The translations under genes were made by a program, and so were the position numbers. Of a DNA stretch of 64,000 nucleotides, positions 21,387 through 31,617 are shown piece after piece (the stretch's first letter is position 1; every line of letters begins with the position of its first letter). This DNA comes from Multifurca ochricompacta. Taxonomy: Eukaryota; Basidiomycota; Agaricomycetes; Russulales; Russulaceae. The stretch spans positions 1 to 64,000 of the forward strand of contig WTXG01000153.1 in the NCBI GenBank assembly GCA_022496185.1, in the 5' to 3' direction. A model generated the notes under the pieces. That model searched no databases and had not been told where the DNA came from. It saw only the letters and a program-made list of their open reading frames with translations.

Positions 21387-22900
21387 GTGGCTTCCAGCCG
21401 CAGTCAGACCCTCTTTAAAGAAGAACTCATCGAACGCAGAGACGAGAATAATCTTTCACAACAAGTACTTGGCTCTGCCACTTGGAAAGACTTTGAGTCC
21501 GAGTTTGGATACTACGTCTATCACGACGGAAGATACCAACCGGTAGAATACGACGACGAGAAGAGAGTTTGGTACCGTATCCGATACTCGGACAGTCGAC
21601 ACTCTTGGGTCACTACAGGACCTGCTCCGCCTGAATTTGGATTAGGGCCGTGGAGGGAAAATCCCCCAGCCATTGTTACGGACTCTGAACCAGAAGAGTA
21701 CGTAGAAGAGAATAGCGAAGAAGCACTGGTATTAGCGTCGACTACAGCCCCAGTTGCACCCGGAGTTGTCACGATCAGAGCCCCTGCTTTGACAACCCCC
21801 CAGATTTCCATACAGTCCACAGAAACCATCACCCCATTTTACCAAAATATGTCCACGATCGCCGCCCAACTCCCAGACCCAGTTCCTCCCCCGCCACCAC
21901 CCCCTGCCATGCTGCCACCCAACATTCCCCCACCATCAGGACGTCTGTCAGGGGTACTGCCGCAGACGTTCACAGGGGATCGATCACAAAGCAAAAAGTT
22001 CATGCTGGAGTTTACCACCTTCAAAAACTTCAACCATGACGTTCCCCAAATTATCAACCCTTTCCAACGTGCCAACCTCTTCCTCTCGCTGATCCAAGGG
22101 GAGGCCGTAGACGATTGGACCATGGAGCAGCTGGAGTGGCTAAACGAACAAATTGAGAGTGGGCGTCGCACCACTAGTGAGGGGCTTTGGGAAACCATTG
22201 CCCAGCGATTCAAGGATGCTTACACGGATGGGCAGGCCAAGCAGAAGGCAGCCCGAGAGTTGAAAGCCCTGAAGATGGAAAAAGGAGAACTGGACGCCTA
22301 TGTGGCAAAGTTCAGAAGTTTGGCCAACAGGGCCGGTTATGACACAGACGAAGAGGCGACGCTGGACCTCTTCTCCCAGGGGTTGCCTAACCCTTTGGTG
22401 AAAAACATTATCCAGTTCCACCATCCCAATGACTGGGATACATGGGTCGACGCTGCCCGACGACAGCAGCAGGATTACCTCGACTTCCAGACCCGCTTCG
22501 GAGTTGACACCAGGAAGGGAAAGACCCGCGACCAGTGGAAGGCTGCCCTTGGAATTAAGCCTACGCACACCGGTCAGAGAGATCCAAATGCAATGGATAC
22601 CTCTGCCGACAGAACCAGGGCACGGGTCGCCCTTACAGAAGATGAAAGGCAGACGTTGATGAAGGAAGGGCGGTGCTTTCGCTGCAAAGCACAAGGGCAT
22701 ATGTCAAAGGAATGCCCGAAGAGGGAGCGCGAGCAGCTGAAGCCACGACTGCTCCCATACGCAACAACCCACCAGCCGTTGAGAAAAAGACGCCGACAAA
22801 AGAAGAAAAGGCACATGAGATATGGGCCAACATGATGAAGGAGAGTGAAGAAGTGCGAGCCATTCTAGTAGAAAAAGCTTTCGCAAAAAAGGATTTTTGA
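21387..22900 (+). pseudogene. gag: Chromo-3b gag (one-base deletion near the C-terminus)
   Basis: It starts at GTG in the context CCACC-GTG-G; the upstream frame is closed by TAA at 21363-21365, and the first in-frame ATG is about 155 codons in. It contains the Pro-rich linker, capsid-like region and CCHC knuckle CFRCKAQGHMSKEC (near residue 430). Near 22725 a run of three G replaces the four of Chromo-3a, so the last 55 or so codons shift frame. The natural stop is TGA at 22898-22900. The indel is in a base run and may be technical. Confidence 0.88.
22885..22891 (+). other. -1 frameshift slippery site A AAA AAG (Chromo-3b)
   Basis: Gag codons read GCA AAA AAG GAT TTT TGA. Slippage by -1 gives AAA GGA TTT TTG and opens pol. 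This is a standard X XXY YYZ heptamer. Confidence 0.66.
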
Positions 22901-25900
22901 TTGGCTCAAACCCATCGGCCTGGGCACGAGCACTCCATGTAACCTCTGTGTATACTAGTCGCTTCAAGTCTTTGAAAATACCAGTACATTTCGAAACTAC
23001 ACAGAAAACGGCCGACCGTGACATCCTGATTGACTCAGGAGCCACGGATAACTTCATTAGTCCATGAATGACAAGGACCATGGGACTCGGGATGCTGGCA
23101 CTCCCTCAGGAGAAAAACATCTGGAATATTGACGGAACTGCTAATCGAGCAGGAAAAATCACGCACTACACTGACCTCAATGTCCAAGTAGGGGAAAGAA
23201 CGAAGGTCGTCCGCTTTCTAGTCACCAATCTAGGCGAGGAAGATTTAGTTCTAGGATATCCCTGGCTCGCCGCATTTGAACCAAAAATCAACTGGGGAGA
23301 TGCAACCATGGACAAAGACTTTTACCCCGTTCTTATCACGTCACTAGGGTACGATTATGCTGTTCGACATTCAGCGGTCTGCAGGGCAGACAAAGAGGAA
23401 GAAGATCCGAGTTATTGCTTCACTACCAAGGCATCAGAACTCGCGCAGAAGGCAGTAGAGGGGCATACAGAAAGGACTTTTGAAGAGGTCGTGCCAGAAG
23501 AGTATCATCGACACTGGAAGGTATTCTCTGAGGAGGAATCTCAACGTTTTCCACCTGCACGACCCTGGGACCACGCCATTGACTTCACACCTGACACCCC
23601 GTCCGCAATTGATTGTAAAATCTATCCATTGTCACAAGCAGAACAAACGGCGCTTACGACATTCCTTGAGGAACATCTGGCAAAAGGATATATCCGCCCA
23701 TCGAAATCACCATACGCGTCGCCGTTCTTCTTCATCAAAAAGAAGGATGGCAAGCTTGACCGGTTCAGGATTATCGACGAATAAACGCCCACACTGTGAA
23801 GAACGCCTACCCCTTGCCGCTCATTTCGGAACTCATTGATACCATGCGGGACAAATCCCTATTTTCTAAAATGGATGTCCGCTGGGGCTACAATAATATC
23901 CGGATCAAGGAAGGAGACCAATGCAAAGCAGCTTTTAAGACCAATCAAGGGCTCTTTGAACCGAATGTTATGTTCTTTGGACTCACCAACTCGCCCGCCA
24001 CTTTCCAATCAATGATGAATCATATCTTCCGCGATCTCATTCTCACGAGCGAAGTGGTGGTGTACATGGACGACATATTAGTGGCCACTACCAACGACCT
24101 AGCCCATCATCGAGAACGAGTACACCAGGTGTTAGACATCCTGCACGAACACGATCTGTACCTCAAACCAGCCAAATGCTCGTTTGAACAATCGAGTGTG
24201 GAATACCTAGGAGTCATCCTGGAAGGAGGGCATGTGCGGATGGACCCAGTAAAAGTACAAGGAATCCGGGAGTGGCCCGTACCCATGTGCATCAAGGATG
24301 TGCGGTCCTTCATTGGATTCTGCAACTTTTATCGACGCTTTGTCCGAGGATTCTCGGGCATCGCCCAACCATTGAACGGATTATTGAAAAAAGACGTACC
24401 CTGGCATTGGGCAGATGAACAACAACAAGCCTTTGAGCAGATCCGAGACATTGTCGGTTCAGAACCAGTCCTCTTACAGCCAGACCTAGCGAAACCCTTT
24501 GAGCTTGAAGTTGACGCTTCCCATTCGCCAATGGTGCCGTACTCAACCAGCGGGACGCAACAGGACTACTTCACCCAGTTGCCTTCTACTCAGAAACATT
24601 CTCGCCAGCAGAACGAAATTACGATATTTGGGACAGAGAGCTACTGGCTATTGTAAAGCACTACGACATTGGCGACCATACCTAGCGGGAACCCCCCATA
24701 AAACCGTCATCCATACTGATCACTCCAACCTGCTCTACTGGAAAGAACCCCATAAAATCAGCCGACGGGTGCTCGCGAAGTTCTAGAGCTTGAAGAATAT
24801 AACTTTGTGTTGAAACATATGCGGGAAGTCGCAATGCACGAGCCAATGCCCTGTCTCGGCGACCAGACTTAAACCATGGAGGGGAGGACAACAATGATAT
24901 CACAGTACTCCCTGAAGAAGTCTTCACGAGAACAGCCGTCGTCAGCCTCACGATATGGACTTATGGGCCCAGGTGTCACAGAACATGAACCAGCAGTTAT
25001 GCCAATCATGGGCAGAGGCGCATAATCTGAAGAAGATTGATGGCCTGTGGTGGAAGGACGGGGATCGACTCGTTGTCACCGGTGGCGACAACATTAAGAG
25101 GGGGGTGATCCATTTTCACCATGACCTACCCTCCGCAGGACATCCAGGCATTGCTAACACCTATGCACTTGCCAAACGAGACTACTGGTGGCCAAACATG
25201 AAAAAGGACGTGGAAGAATACGTGAAGGATGTGCAGATTGCCAAGCCAACAAAGTGAATACGCACCCACACCCACCAGCACCATTCCCCATTGCACCAAC
25301 CGCGTCACAACCATTCCAGACCATCGCCATGGACTTTATCGTCAAACTCCCCACTTCCAGAGGCTTTGATTCCATCTTGACCATCACTGATCACGACTGT
25401 TCGAAAGCGGCACTGTTCATACCATGCAATGAATCCATCACGGCGGAAGGAGTAGCCAAACTCTACCTGGATCACGTTTACAGACATTATGGCCTCCCGG
25501 AAAAACTCATCTCGGACCGTGACCCATGCTTCACGTCTGCGTTTGCTAGAGCACTCTGTAAAACGCTAAATATCGCCCAGAACATCTCCACGGCGTATCA
25601 CCCGCAGACAGACGGACAGTCGGAAAGAACAAACCAGTGGCTCGAACAGTATCTTCGGTTCTGGTGCAACGGACGACAGGATGATTGGGCTGACTGGCTC
25701 GCGACAGCAGAGTTTGCCCACAACTCTTGGCCCAATGGTACCACGAAACACTCCCCATTCTCGCTTATCATGGGATGGACACCCCGAGCCACATGGACAG
25801 GAAAGCCAACAAATGTCCCTTCAGCCACACAACGTATCAACCAATGGGAGGAGATTAGGAAATCGGCCAATGAAAACCTGTTGAAGGCGCAAAAGACCCT

Positions 25901-26370
25901 GGCTGGGAAGCCCACAAGGTTCACACCTTATCGGACCAATGACCTGGTATGGTTGGAAGGGAAGAATATCCACACGTCACATCCGACCGCCAAGTTAGCG
26001 CCCCGACGTCACGGACCTTTTAAGATAACAAGGAAGCTGTCAGACGTGTCATACCAACTCGAGCTCCCCCCACATGGCGCATTCACCCGGTCTTCCATGC
26101 CAAACTGCTTACACCGTACAAAGAGACACCTCTACATGGAGAAAACTTCTCGAGACCCCCCCTGACCTTATCGATGGGGAAGAAGAGTGGGAAGTAGAAC
26201 GCATTCTAGACTCGAAGCGACAAGGCCGAGGGCGCAAACTGTATTACCTGATTAAGTGGAAGGGATTCCCAGCATCTGACAACTCGTGGGAACCAGCCGG
26301 CGATATCTCTGCCCCGGTCCTTATCTCGGAGTTCCATACCCGACATCCAGAAGCGCCCAGGAATAGTTAA
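22888..26370 (+). pseudogene. pol: Chromo-3b pol, broken by one TGA and several one-base indels
   Basis: The domain order matches Chromo-2. Lesions seen: TGA at 23065-23067 in protease (shared with Chromo-3a); one-base loss near 23757 (CTTTGA to CTTGA) before VQDY; losses near 24525, 24655, 24770 and 24950; the shared deletion near 24825; a loss near 25227; and one near 26070 in a C run. RT VYMDDILVAT is intact near 24060. Integrase and the chromodomain (YLIKWKGFPASDNSWEP) end at TAA before 26371. Most non-shared losses are in or beside short runs where Chromo-3a keeps the frame. Confidence 0.9.
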
Positions 26371-26410
26371 AAGGGAGCCATCTCAACCCCTAGACGATTT
26401 CCCCCAGTAT

Positions 26411-27652
26411 ATGCCCTCTCAGCAAATTACTACCATCACCGAACTGTCTATCATGTCTTTCATCGCTGCCAACGCCGCCGTCGACGCCTTTACTGCCACC
26501 ACCACAACTGTCGAGAACTTCCCTTCCGCTCATCCCTCCACTCGCCCTTCTTCCCCCATCGACTATGACGCTGCCGAAGCTCGAGTCAAGAACCAGTCCC
26601 CCAACCCTGATGACGATTTCACACACAGTGAAGAGCCACACCCAAACGACTTGGCAGGCATGGAGTCGGACGACGAAGCCCCCGAATTCCCTTTCTTCGT
26701 CAACAACCCTAACTCCTCTACGTATTACCCACTGAAAATCACCATGGGCGATGGGACAGTTGCAATCGCCAAGTACATCTTCTATACCAATGGAGGGATG
26801 GATGTCGCCGGATGCATGAAGAAGGACGGTCCGGTTTATGGAGCTCCGGTTTATCTGGAGGAAAGGTATACGGGTCGTCTGCATCATACTATGACCGACG
26901 AGCAGCTGGGGCACCTAGCTGCCGAAGACTCCCGGGCTTTTGCCATCGACGAGGTATTGAGTGATATGCGACTTCCGCGCCTTAAAGCCGAGGTAATGAG
27001 GCTGCGGAAGAACCTCACCCTGCGCAACACACTCAACCGACAGTATAAAGAACATGCCAAGATGATGGCCCGGTTGACCAACGGGATGTTCCAAATCGAG
27101 CAGGAGTTAGTGGAGATCCGAAAGAGGTTGGAGAAGGGGGACGCATATCAGACGATTGCTGAGAGGTACGCCGACACCTATGCCCGACCTCTCCCACCGC
27201 GATCACTAGGGGCTGCCCCGGTGCTATTGCCGAACCGGTTTGAAATGCCGCGCATGCATGAGAACCCTCGAGGGGAGACATGCTGGAGGTGCGATAGTAA
27301 GTACCACATCAGCTGGAATTGCCCCCTCAATCGCAAGTGGTGCCGGCACTGTCGCAGCAACCTGCATTGGAGTAGGTTCTGTATTTTCCGCCGAGTAGGA
27401 GTTGCGCCGACGATCGCCAACCCGTCCGGATGGTGCGGCAAGTGCTTGCGTCACAACTCAGGACATCGGGAGTTGGACTGCCCCGTTTACGACTTATGCC
27501 GTCTATGTGGGCAACGTGGCCCCTACGGATTTCTCCGTACTCATCAGTGCCCTCAAGACGCAGACAAAGAGAATTACACGATGGACGAGCGTAATGTAGC
27601 CGATGATTACCTGGAGCTGGTACAAGATGATGACGGTACGAATCGTTTCTAG
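26411..27652 (+). CDS. Chromo-3b third ORF: zinc-knuckle, coiled-coil protein (413 aa)
   Basis: This is a complete ORF 40 nt after the pol stop, in the +1 frame relative to pol, starting with ATG at 26411; a second ATG at 26453 is also possible. The layout is an acidic Ser/Pro-rich N-terminus, the conserved YTNGGMDVAGC block, a probable coiled coil near residues 186-242, and four Cys/His clusters at 291-304, 311-324, 342-357 and 363-380. It has no membrane segment or signal peptide. It is undamaged although gag and pol of the same copy are broken. RNA binding, packaging or target choice are possible roles; none is shown. Confidence 0.9.
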   Translation: MPSQQITTITELSIMSFIAANAAVDAFTATTTTVENFPSAHPSTRPSSPIDYDAAEARVKNQSPNPDDDFTHSEEPHPNDLAGMESDDEAPEFPFFVNNPNSSTYYPLKITMGDGTVAIAKYIFYTNGGMDVAGCMKKDGPVYGAPVYLEERYTGRLHHTMTDEQLGHLAAEDSRAFAIDEVLSDMRLPRLKAEVMRLRKNLTLRNTLNRQYKEHAKMMARLTNGMFQIEQELVEIRKRLEKGDAYQTIAERYADTYARPLPPRSLGAAPVLLPNRFEMPRMHENPRGETCWRCDSKYHISWNCPLNRKWCRHCRSNLHWSRFCIFRRVGVAPTIANPSGWCGKCLRHNSGHRELDCPVYDLCRLCGQRGPYGFLRTHQCPQDADKENYTMDERNVADDYLELVQDDDGTNRF

Positions 27653-27683
27653 CCGGGTCTGCTAGAGCCAGAAGAGGGGGTGA

Positions 27684-28256
27684 TGTTACGAACCCCGTCT
27701 TCGCCCGTGTTCTTTTTCTTACCCAACGACGACCCCTCTCTACCGCCCACACTCCACTACCAGATCACGTCTCCATCGTGGGACCCGTCACATGCCCTGC
27801 GTCCATCCCCGTGACTCGTTTGCTTGTTCATGTTTACCTATTTGCTTATCGCTTACTGCTTATCTCTTTATCATACGACCGGACACTTACTTAATACCCT
27901 ATCAGAAGCTAGGCTTTACGCCCTCCGCTTTCGTATATTTGGGCCCACTTGACTCCGTTCCCTTATCTCGTAGACGCCCACTGCATTACGTATATAAGTC
28001 CGCTGTAGCTACCTTGTAGACCTCAGACTCGACTTATTGAATACATCGGTGCTTGTCTTCTGGACTTCCCTTTGAACGCTTTGACTCGCTCGTCTCAGTA
28101 CCTCGGGTACTTTCCGCTCAACAGTGTCTTAGAGTACAGCCTCTTCGACTCTGACTCCTTCCACTTAAACTCCAGGGGATCTTATTGATCTCTTATCTGA
28201 CCACGAACGAACGCTGTCACACAAGTCGTGTGGAACGTCCCGCACCGGGCGTAACA
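27684..28256 (+). repeat. Chromo-3b 3' LTR
   Basis: This is 573 bp and reads as identical to 20795-21367. It is preceded by a polypurine tract (AGAAGAGGGGGTGA) and followed by TSD CCCAG. Confidence 0.94.
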
Positions 28257-28261
28257 CCCAG

Positions 28262-29061
28262 TCTATCTAGAAGAGAAGACCGTCAATCGACTACATTACG
28301 TCCTGGGTCCCGAACACTTGCAGCACCTTTCGGCCCACGACCCCTGTGCCTTCGCAATCAATGAAGTGCTTCGGGATCTGCGGATGCCACGGCTGACTGC
28401 TGAAATTGCTTGACTCTGCAAGTTCCAGGCACTTCGAGACAATTTGGAGATGCAATGGCGCGATTATGAACGGCAGATGGTAAAGATCAACCGAGGGGTT
28501 TTCGACATAGAGCATCACCTGGCAAGCATTAGGACAAGACTGGAGCAAGGGGAGGCATACCAGATTATCTCCGAACGGTACGCTGATATTTTTGTGCGAC
28601 CACTCCCTCGTCGCCGCCTCGACCTCGTGCCTCGGCTCAATCCCCATTGTTTCGAAATGCCCCGACTTCATGAAAATCCTGACAGCAAGCTTTGCTGGTG
28701 CTGTAGCAGTAAGTACCATCTCAGCTGGTGCTGCCCCACAGCCAAGAAACAGTGCCGGCATTGCCAAAGTACCTCGCACTGGAGTCACCAGTGTCTATTC
28801 CGACGACTTACGCAAGCCCCTACCGTTCAGAACCCCTCAGGGTGGTGCGGCAAGTGCCTGTCCCACAATGCAGGACATCGAGAAATCGACTGTCATGTTT
28901 ACGACGGCTGCTTTCGCTGTGGGAGACGAGGGCCCTACGGTTTTCTACGAACACATGTTTGCCCCACTGACGAAGAAAAGGAGAACTACGACACTGACCA
29001 CTACGCCATAGCCGACGACTATCTCTCCTTGGTCCAAGACGATGATGGTATGCCAATCTAG
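28262..29061 (+). pseudogene. Chromo-1 third ORF, C-terminal part (one TGA)
   Basis: This continues codon GTC from 20794 and reads VYLEEKTVNRLHYV, matching the VYLEERYTGRLHHT of the intact copies. TGA at 28411-28413 replaces CGA. The coiled-coil region and all four Cys/His clusters are recognisable: CWCCSSKYHLSWCC, CRHCQSTSHWSHQC, CGKCLSHNAGHREIDC and CFRCGRRGPYGF...HVC. It ends at TAG 29059-29061, 30 nt before the 3' LTR. Knuckle cysteines are kept despite wide divergence elsewhere, which suggests past selection. Confidence 0.87.
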
Positions 29062-29091
29062 CTGGCTCTGCTAGGACTTAGAAGAGGGTAA

Positions 29092-29686
29092 TGTTACAAA
29101 CCCTGCTGCACCGTCTTGTTCTCTTTTTCTATCACGTGACATGTTGTTTGACCCCGTTTATCCCTTTGTTGACTGTATTATGACTTCCTTTGGACCTATT
29201 TGTTCCTTATCTTCGACCCCAGGCTGTGCTTATCTCTGACTCATATTTTACACAAGGATGCTTACGTATTTTCCCACCAGAATCACGACTATACCAGATT
29301 CGTCTACGTATATTCTCACCTGGCCCACATTGACTCCGTTCTCTATTTAGTTACATTACAACTTTGTTGATACACCGAGCACGGTACTCCAATTTAGACT
29401 TTGATCTCTATTACGTATATAAGGCCTGTCTAGATAGCCTGTATACCTCAGACTTGACTTCTTAATCAACTTGGTGCATTACCTTCTGGGTGATTCCTAA
29501 GACCTGACTTCTGAATCGTCTCAGTGCTTTTGGCACTTCTCCGCTCACCAGTACTAAGGGATTAGCTCCTTGGTATTGACTTCTCACCCGAACTCCATGT
29601 ACTTGAAAGACAGTATACACCTGACCTTGTAGTTTCGCTACACGACTTATCACACGTCGTGACGAATGCCCGCACCAGGCATTACA
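29092..29686 (+). repeat. Chromo-1 3' LTR
   Basis: This is 595 bp, from TGTTACA to ATTACA. TATATAAG is at 29416-29423, then 26 nt, then AGACTTGACTT at 29450-29460. The terminal hairpin AATGCC/GGCATT differs from AACGCC/GGCGTT in the 5' LTR at both arms, keeping the pairing. The following GCCTG is the likely TSD; its partner lies outside the window. Confidence 0.92.
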
Positions 29687-31357
29687 GCCTGTCCTAGACG
29701 TTCACACCGTATGAATCCTCGATTTTATAATGAGGATAATGCAGAGTTCATGCAGGGTTCTTCCAGACTTGGGCATATGGAATTGCTAAATGCCGCAGGT
29801 GTCTCTTATAGAGACCCCCTGACTTTTCAGGAGGCAATGCAGTCTGACAACGCCAGTGAATGGCTTGAGGCATGTAAATATGAAATTGATGCCTTAGATA
29901 AACTTGATGTGTGGCGCCTTGAGGATCTTCCAAAAGGAAGAAAGGCTGTCAAGTCAAAATGGGTTTTTAAGCTGAAACCAGATGGACAGTTTCATGCTAG
30001 GCTTGTGGCAAAAGGTTTCACCCAAATAGAAGGGGTGGACTTTGACGAAACATTCTCCCCAGTCGCCAGATTTGAATCACTTAGATTATTACTAGCGCTA
30101 GCTACGCTAGAGGATTGGGAAATCCACCAGATGGATGTCAAATCGGCATTCCTTCATGGCAATCTGGATGAAGAGATTTATATGGAGCAACCAGTTGGTT
30201 TCGTCATTGCTGGTCAAGAGTCCAAAGTTTGTAGGCTACAAAAAGCATTATATGGCCTCAAACAAGCCTCCCAAGCATGGAATCTACAGTTCCATGCAGT
30301 TCTTAATGAACTGGGCTTTACTTGGACGTACTCTGATGCAGGAGTATATGTGTTTCATCAAAAGGAGGAGGATGATTCACTTTTTGTCATTCTCTATGTA
30401 GATGACATTACTATACTTGGATCTTCCAATGATAAGATAACGTGGCTGAAGTCAGCTCTATCTAATTGATATGAGATGACTGACTTGGGAGAAATCCAGT
30501 CATACCTTGGAGTTAACATCACCAGGGATTGTCCTAACAAGACACTGGAGATTGACCAAGCAGCCTACGTTTTATCTATTATTGAGAAGTTTGGGATGAG
30601 GGATTCCAACCGAGTATATACTCCTCTTCCCTCTGGCACTGATGTACATCTGGTCAAGTTTGAAGGCCAGGCATCTACTTCTGAGATAAAGAAGTACCAA
30701 CAGCTGATGGGGTCTCTGCTATGGGTGCAGATTGGAAGCAGACCCAATATCAGTTTTGCTGTGGCGCGCCTTAGTCAATATGCTTCCAACCCCTCTCAAG
30801 ATCACATGTGACTTGCAAAATATGTCTTAAAGTATCTCAATAGTACGAAAGACTGCAAATTGTGGTATTCTGGAGGGAATGAGCAGAGTGGCCTTCATGG
30901 CTTTGCAGATTCCTCATGGGGAGATCAAGAGGACTGCCACTCTACCTCAGGCTACGTGTTTTTCTTGGCAAATGGTGCCATTTCATGGTGTTCCAGAAAA
31001 CAGAAAACAGTAGCACAGTCCACCACTGAGGCCGAATATATGAGCCTCTCCGAGGCTGCAAATCAGGCGATGTGGTATAGGACTTTTATGGAGGAATTAG
31101 GGTATGAGGTATCCTCCCCTATACTACTCCACTGTGACAACAAGGGTGCCATGGATTTGGCATTAAACCCAGTCACAGGAAGGCAGTCAAAGCATATACC
31201 TATCAAGTACCATGCCATTAGGGGGTACATTGAATCGCACACAATTGAGTTGGTGCGTACCCCTACAGGTGAGATGCTGGCAGATGGCTTTACTAAGTCT
31301 CTACCAAGAGCGTCGTTTGAAACCATGGTCAATGGACTTGGACTTATGCTGGAATGA
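29687..31357 (+). pseudogene. pol: Copia-1 pol, RT and RNase H part (two TGA codons)
   Basis: It starts inside pol at the MNPRFYNEDNAEF block just before RT. RT motifs: KSKWVFKLKPDG, KGFTQIEGVDFDETFSPV, HQMDVKSAFLHG and YVDDITILG. RNase H: GFADSSWGDQEDCHSTSGY, TEAEYMSLSEA, LHCDNKGAMDLA. TGA at 30467-30469 and 30809-30811 stand where Copia-2 has CAA; CGA as common ancestor explains both, since either strand of a CpG can decay. No frameshift is seen. Confidence 0.92.
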
Positions 31358-31617
31358 GAGAGCTGGAATCTGGAGACTCTGTATACCAGTTTCACTTTCC
31401 CACCATGCCATGTGAGCACGTTCTCGACTTCGAGAGTGACGCAAGAGGTGTGAGTTTGCATAAGAGAATCTACAACTCATATGCAAAGCTCACAACCCGC
31501 ACTCAAGAGTTAGAGAAGTTGGATCTCTGGCTGGCGATATGCTCATTTAATTGTGATGGCAGTATGCTCATCCAACTCATTTCCCATCCATGACCAGATG
31601 CCTTCAGCATGGAGGGA
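31358..31617 (+). other. Copia-1 3' untranslated region and polypurine tract
   Basis: This has no coding potential. It is collinear with the Copia-2 stretch 39786-40056. It ends in AGCATGGAGGGA, the probable plus-strand primer, directly before the LTR. Confidence 0.7.

Larger units (their letters stand above)
20795..28256 (+). mobile_element. Chromo-3b: young chromovirus inserted in Chromo-1 third ORF
   Basis: This is a 7,462-bp plus-strand element with apparently identical 573-bp LTRs (20795-21367 and 27684-28256). The TSD CCCAG is at 20790-20794 and 28257-28261. It is near-identical to Chromo-3a but 7 bp shorter, mostly through one-base losses in short runs. The third ORF is complete. Gag has one frameshift and pol about seven one-base indels. 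Confidence 0.95.
1..29686 (+). mobile_element. Chromo-1: Ty3/Gypsy chromovirus with two nested insertions
   Basis: The element reads 5' LTR (cut by the window edge), gag, protease, RT, RNase H, integrase, chromodomain, third ORF and 3' LTR, all on the plus strand. It is interrupted by Chromo-2 at 2015-16970 (TSD TTCTG) and Chromo-3b at 20795-28256 (TSD CCCAG). Removing each insert and one TSD copy restores the reading frame exactly. Its two LTRs align over 325 bp without gaps but differ by about a dozen transitions, so it is older than its inserts. Its own left TSD is outside the window. The 3' LTR is followed by a copia pol sequence, so Chromo-1 itself lies inside Copia-1. Confidence 0.93.

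Noticed and set aside
26411..27652. Third ORF as an envelope gene
   Set aside because: No signal peptide, no membrane segment, no glycosylation-rich ectodomain; zinc knuckles point to a nucleic-acid role.
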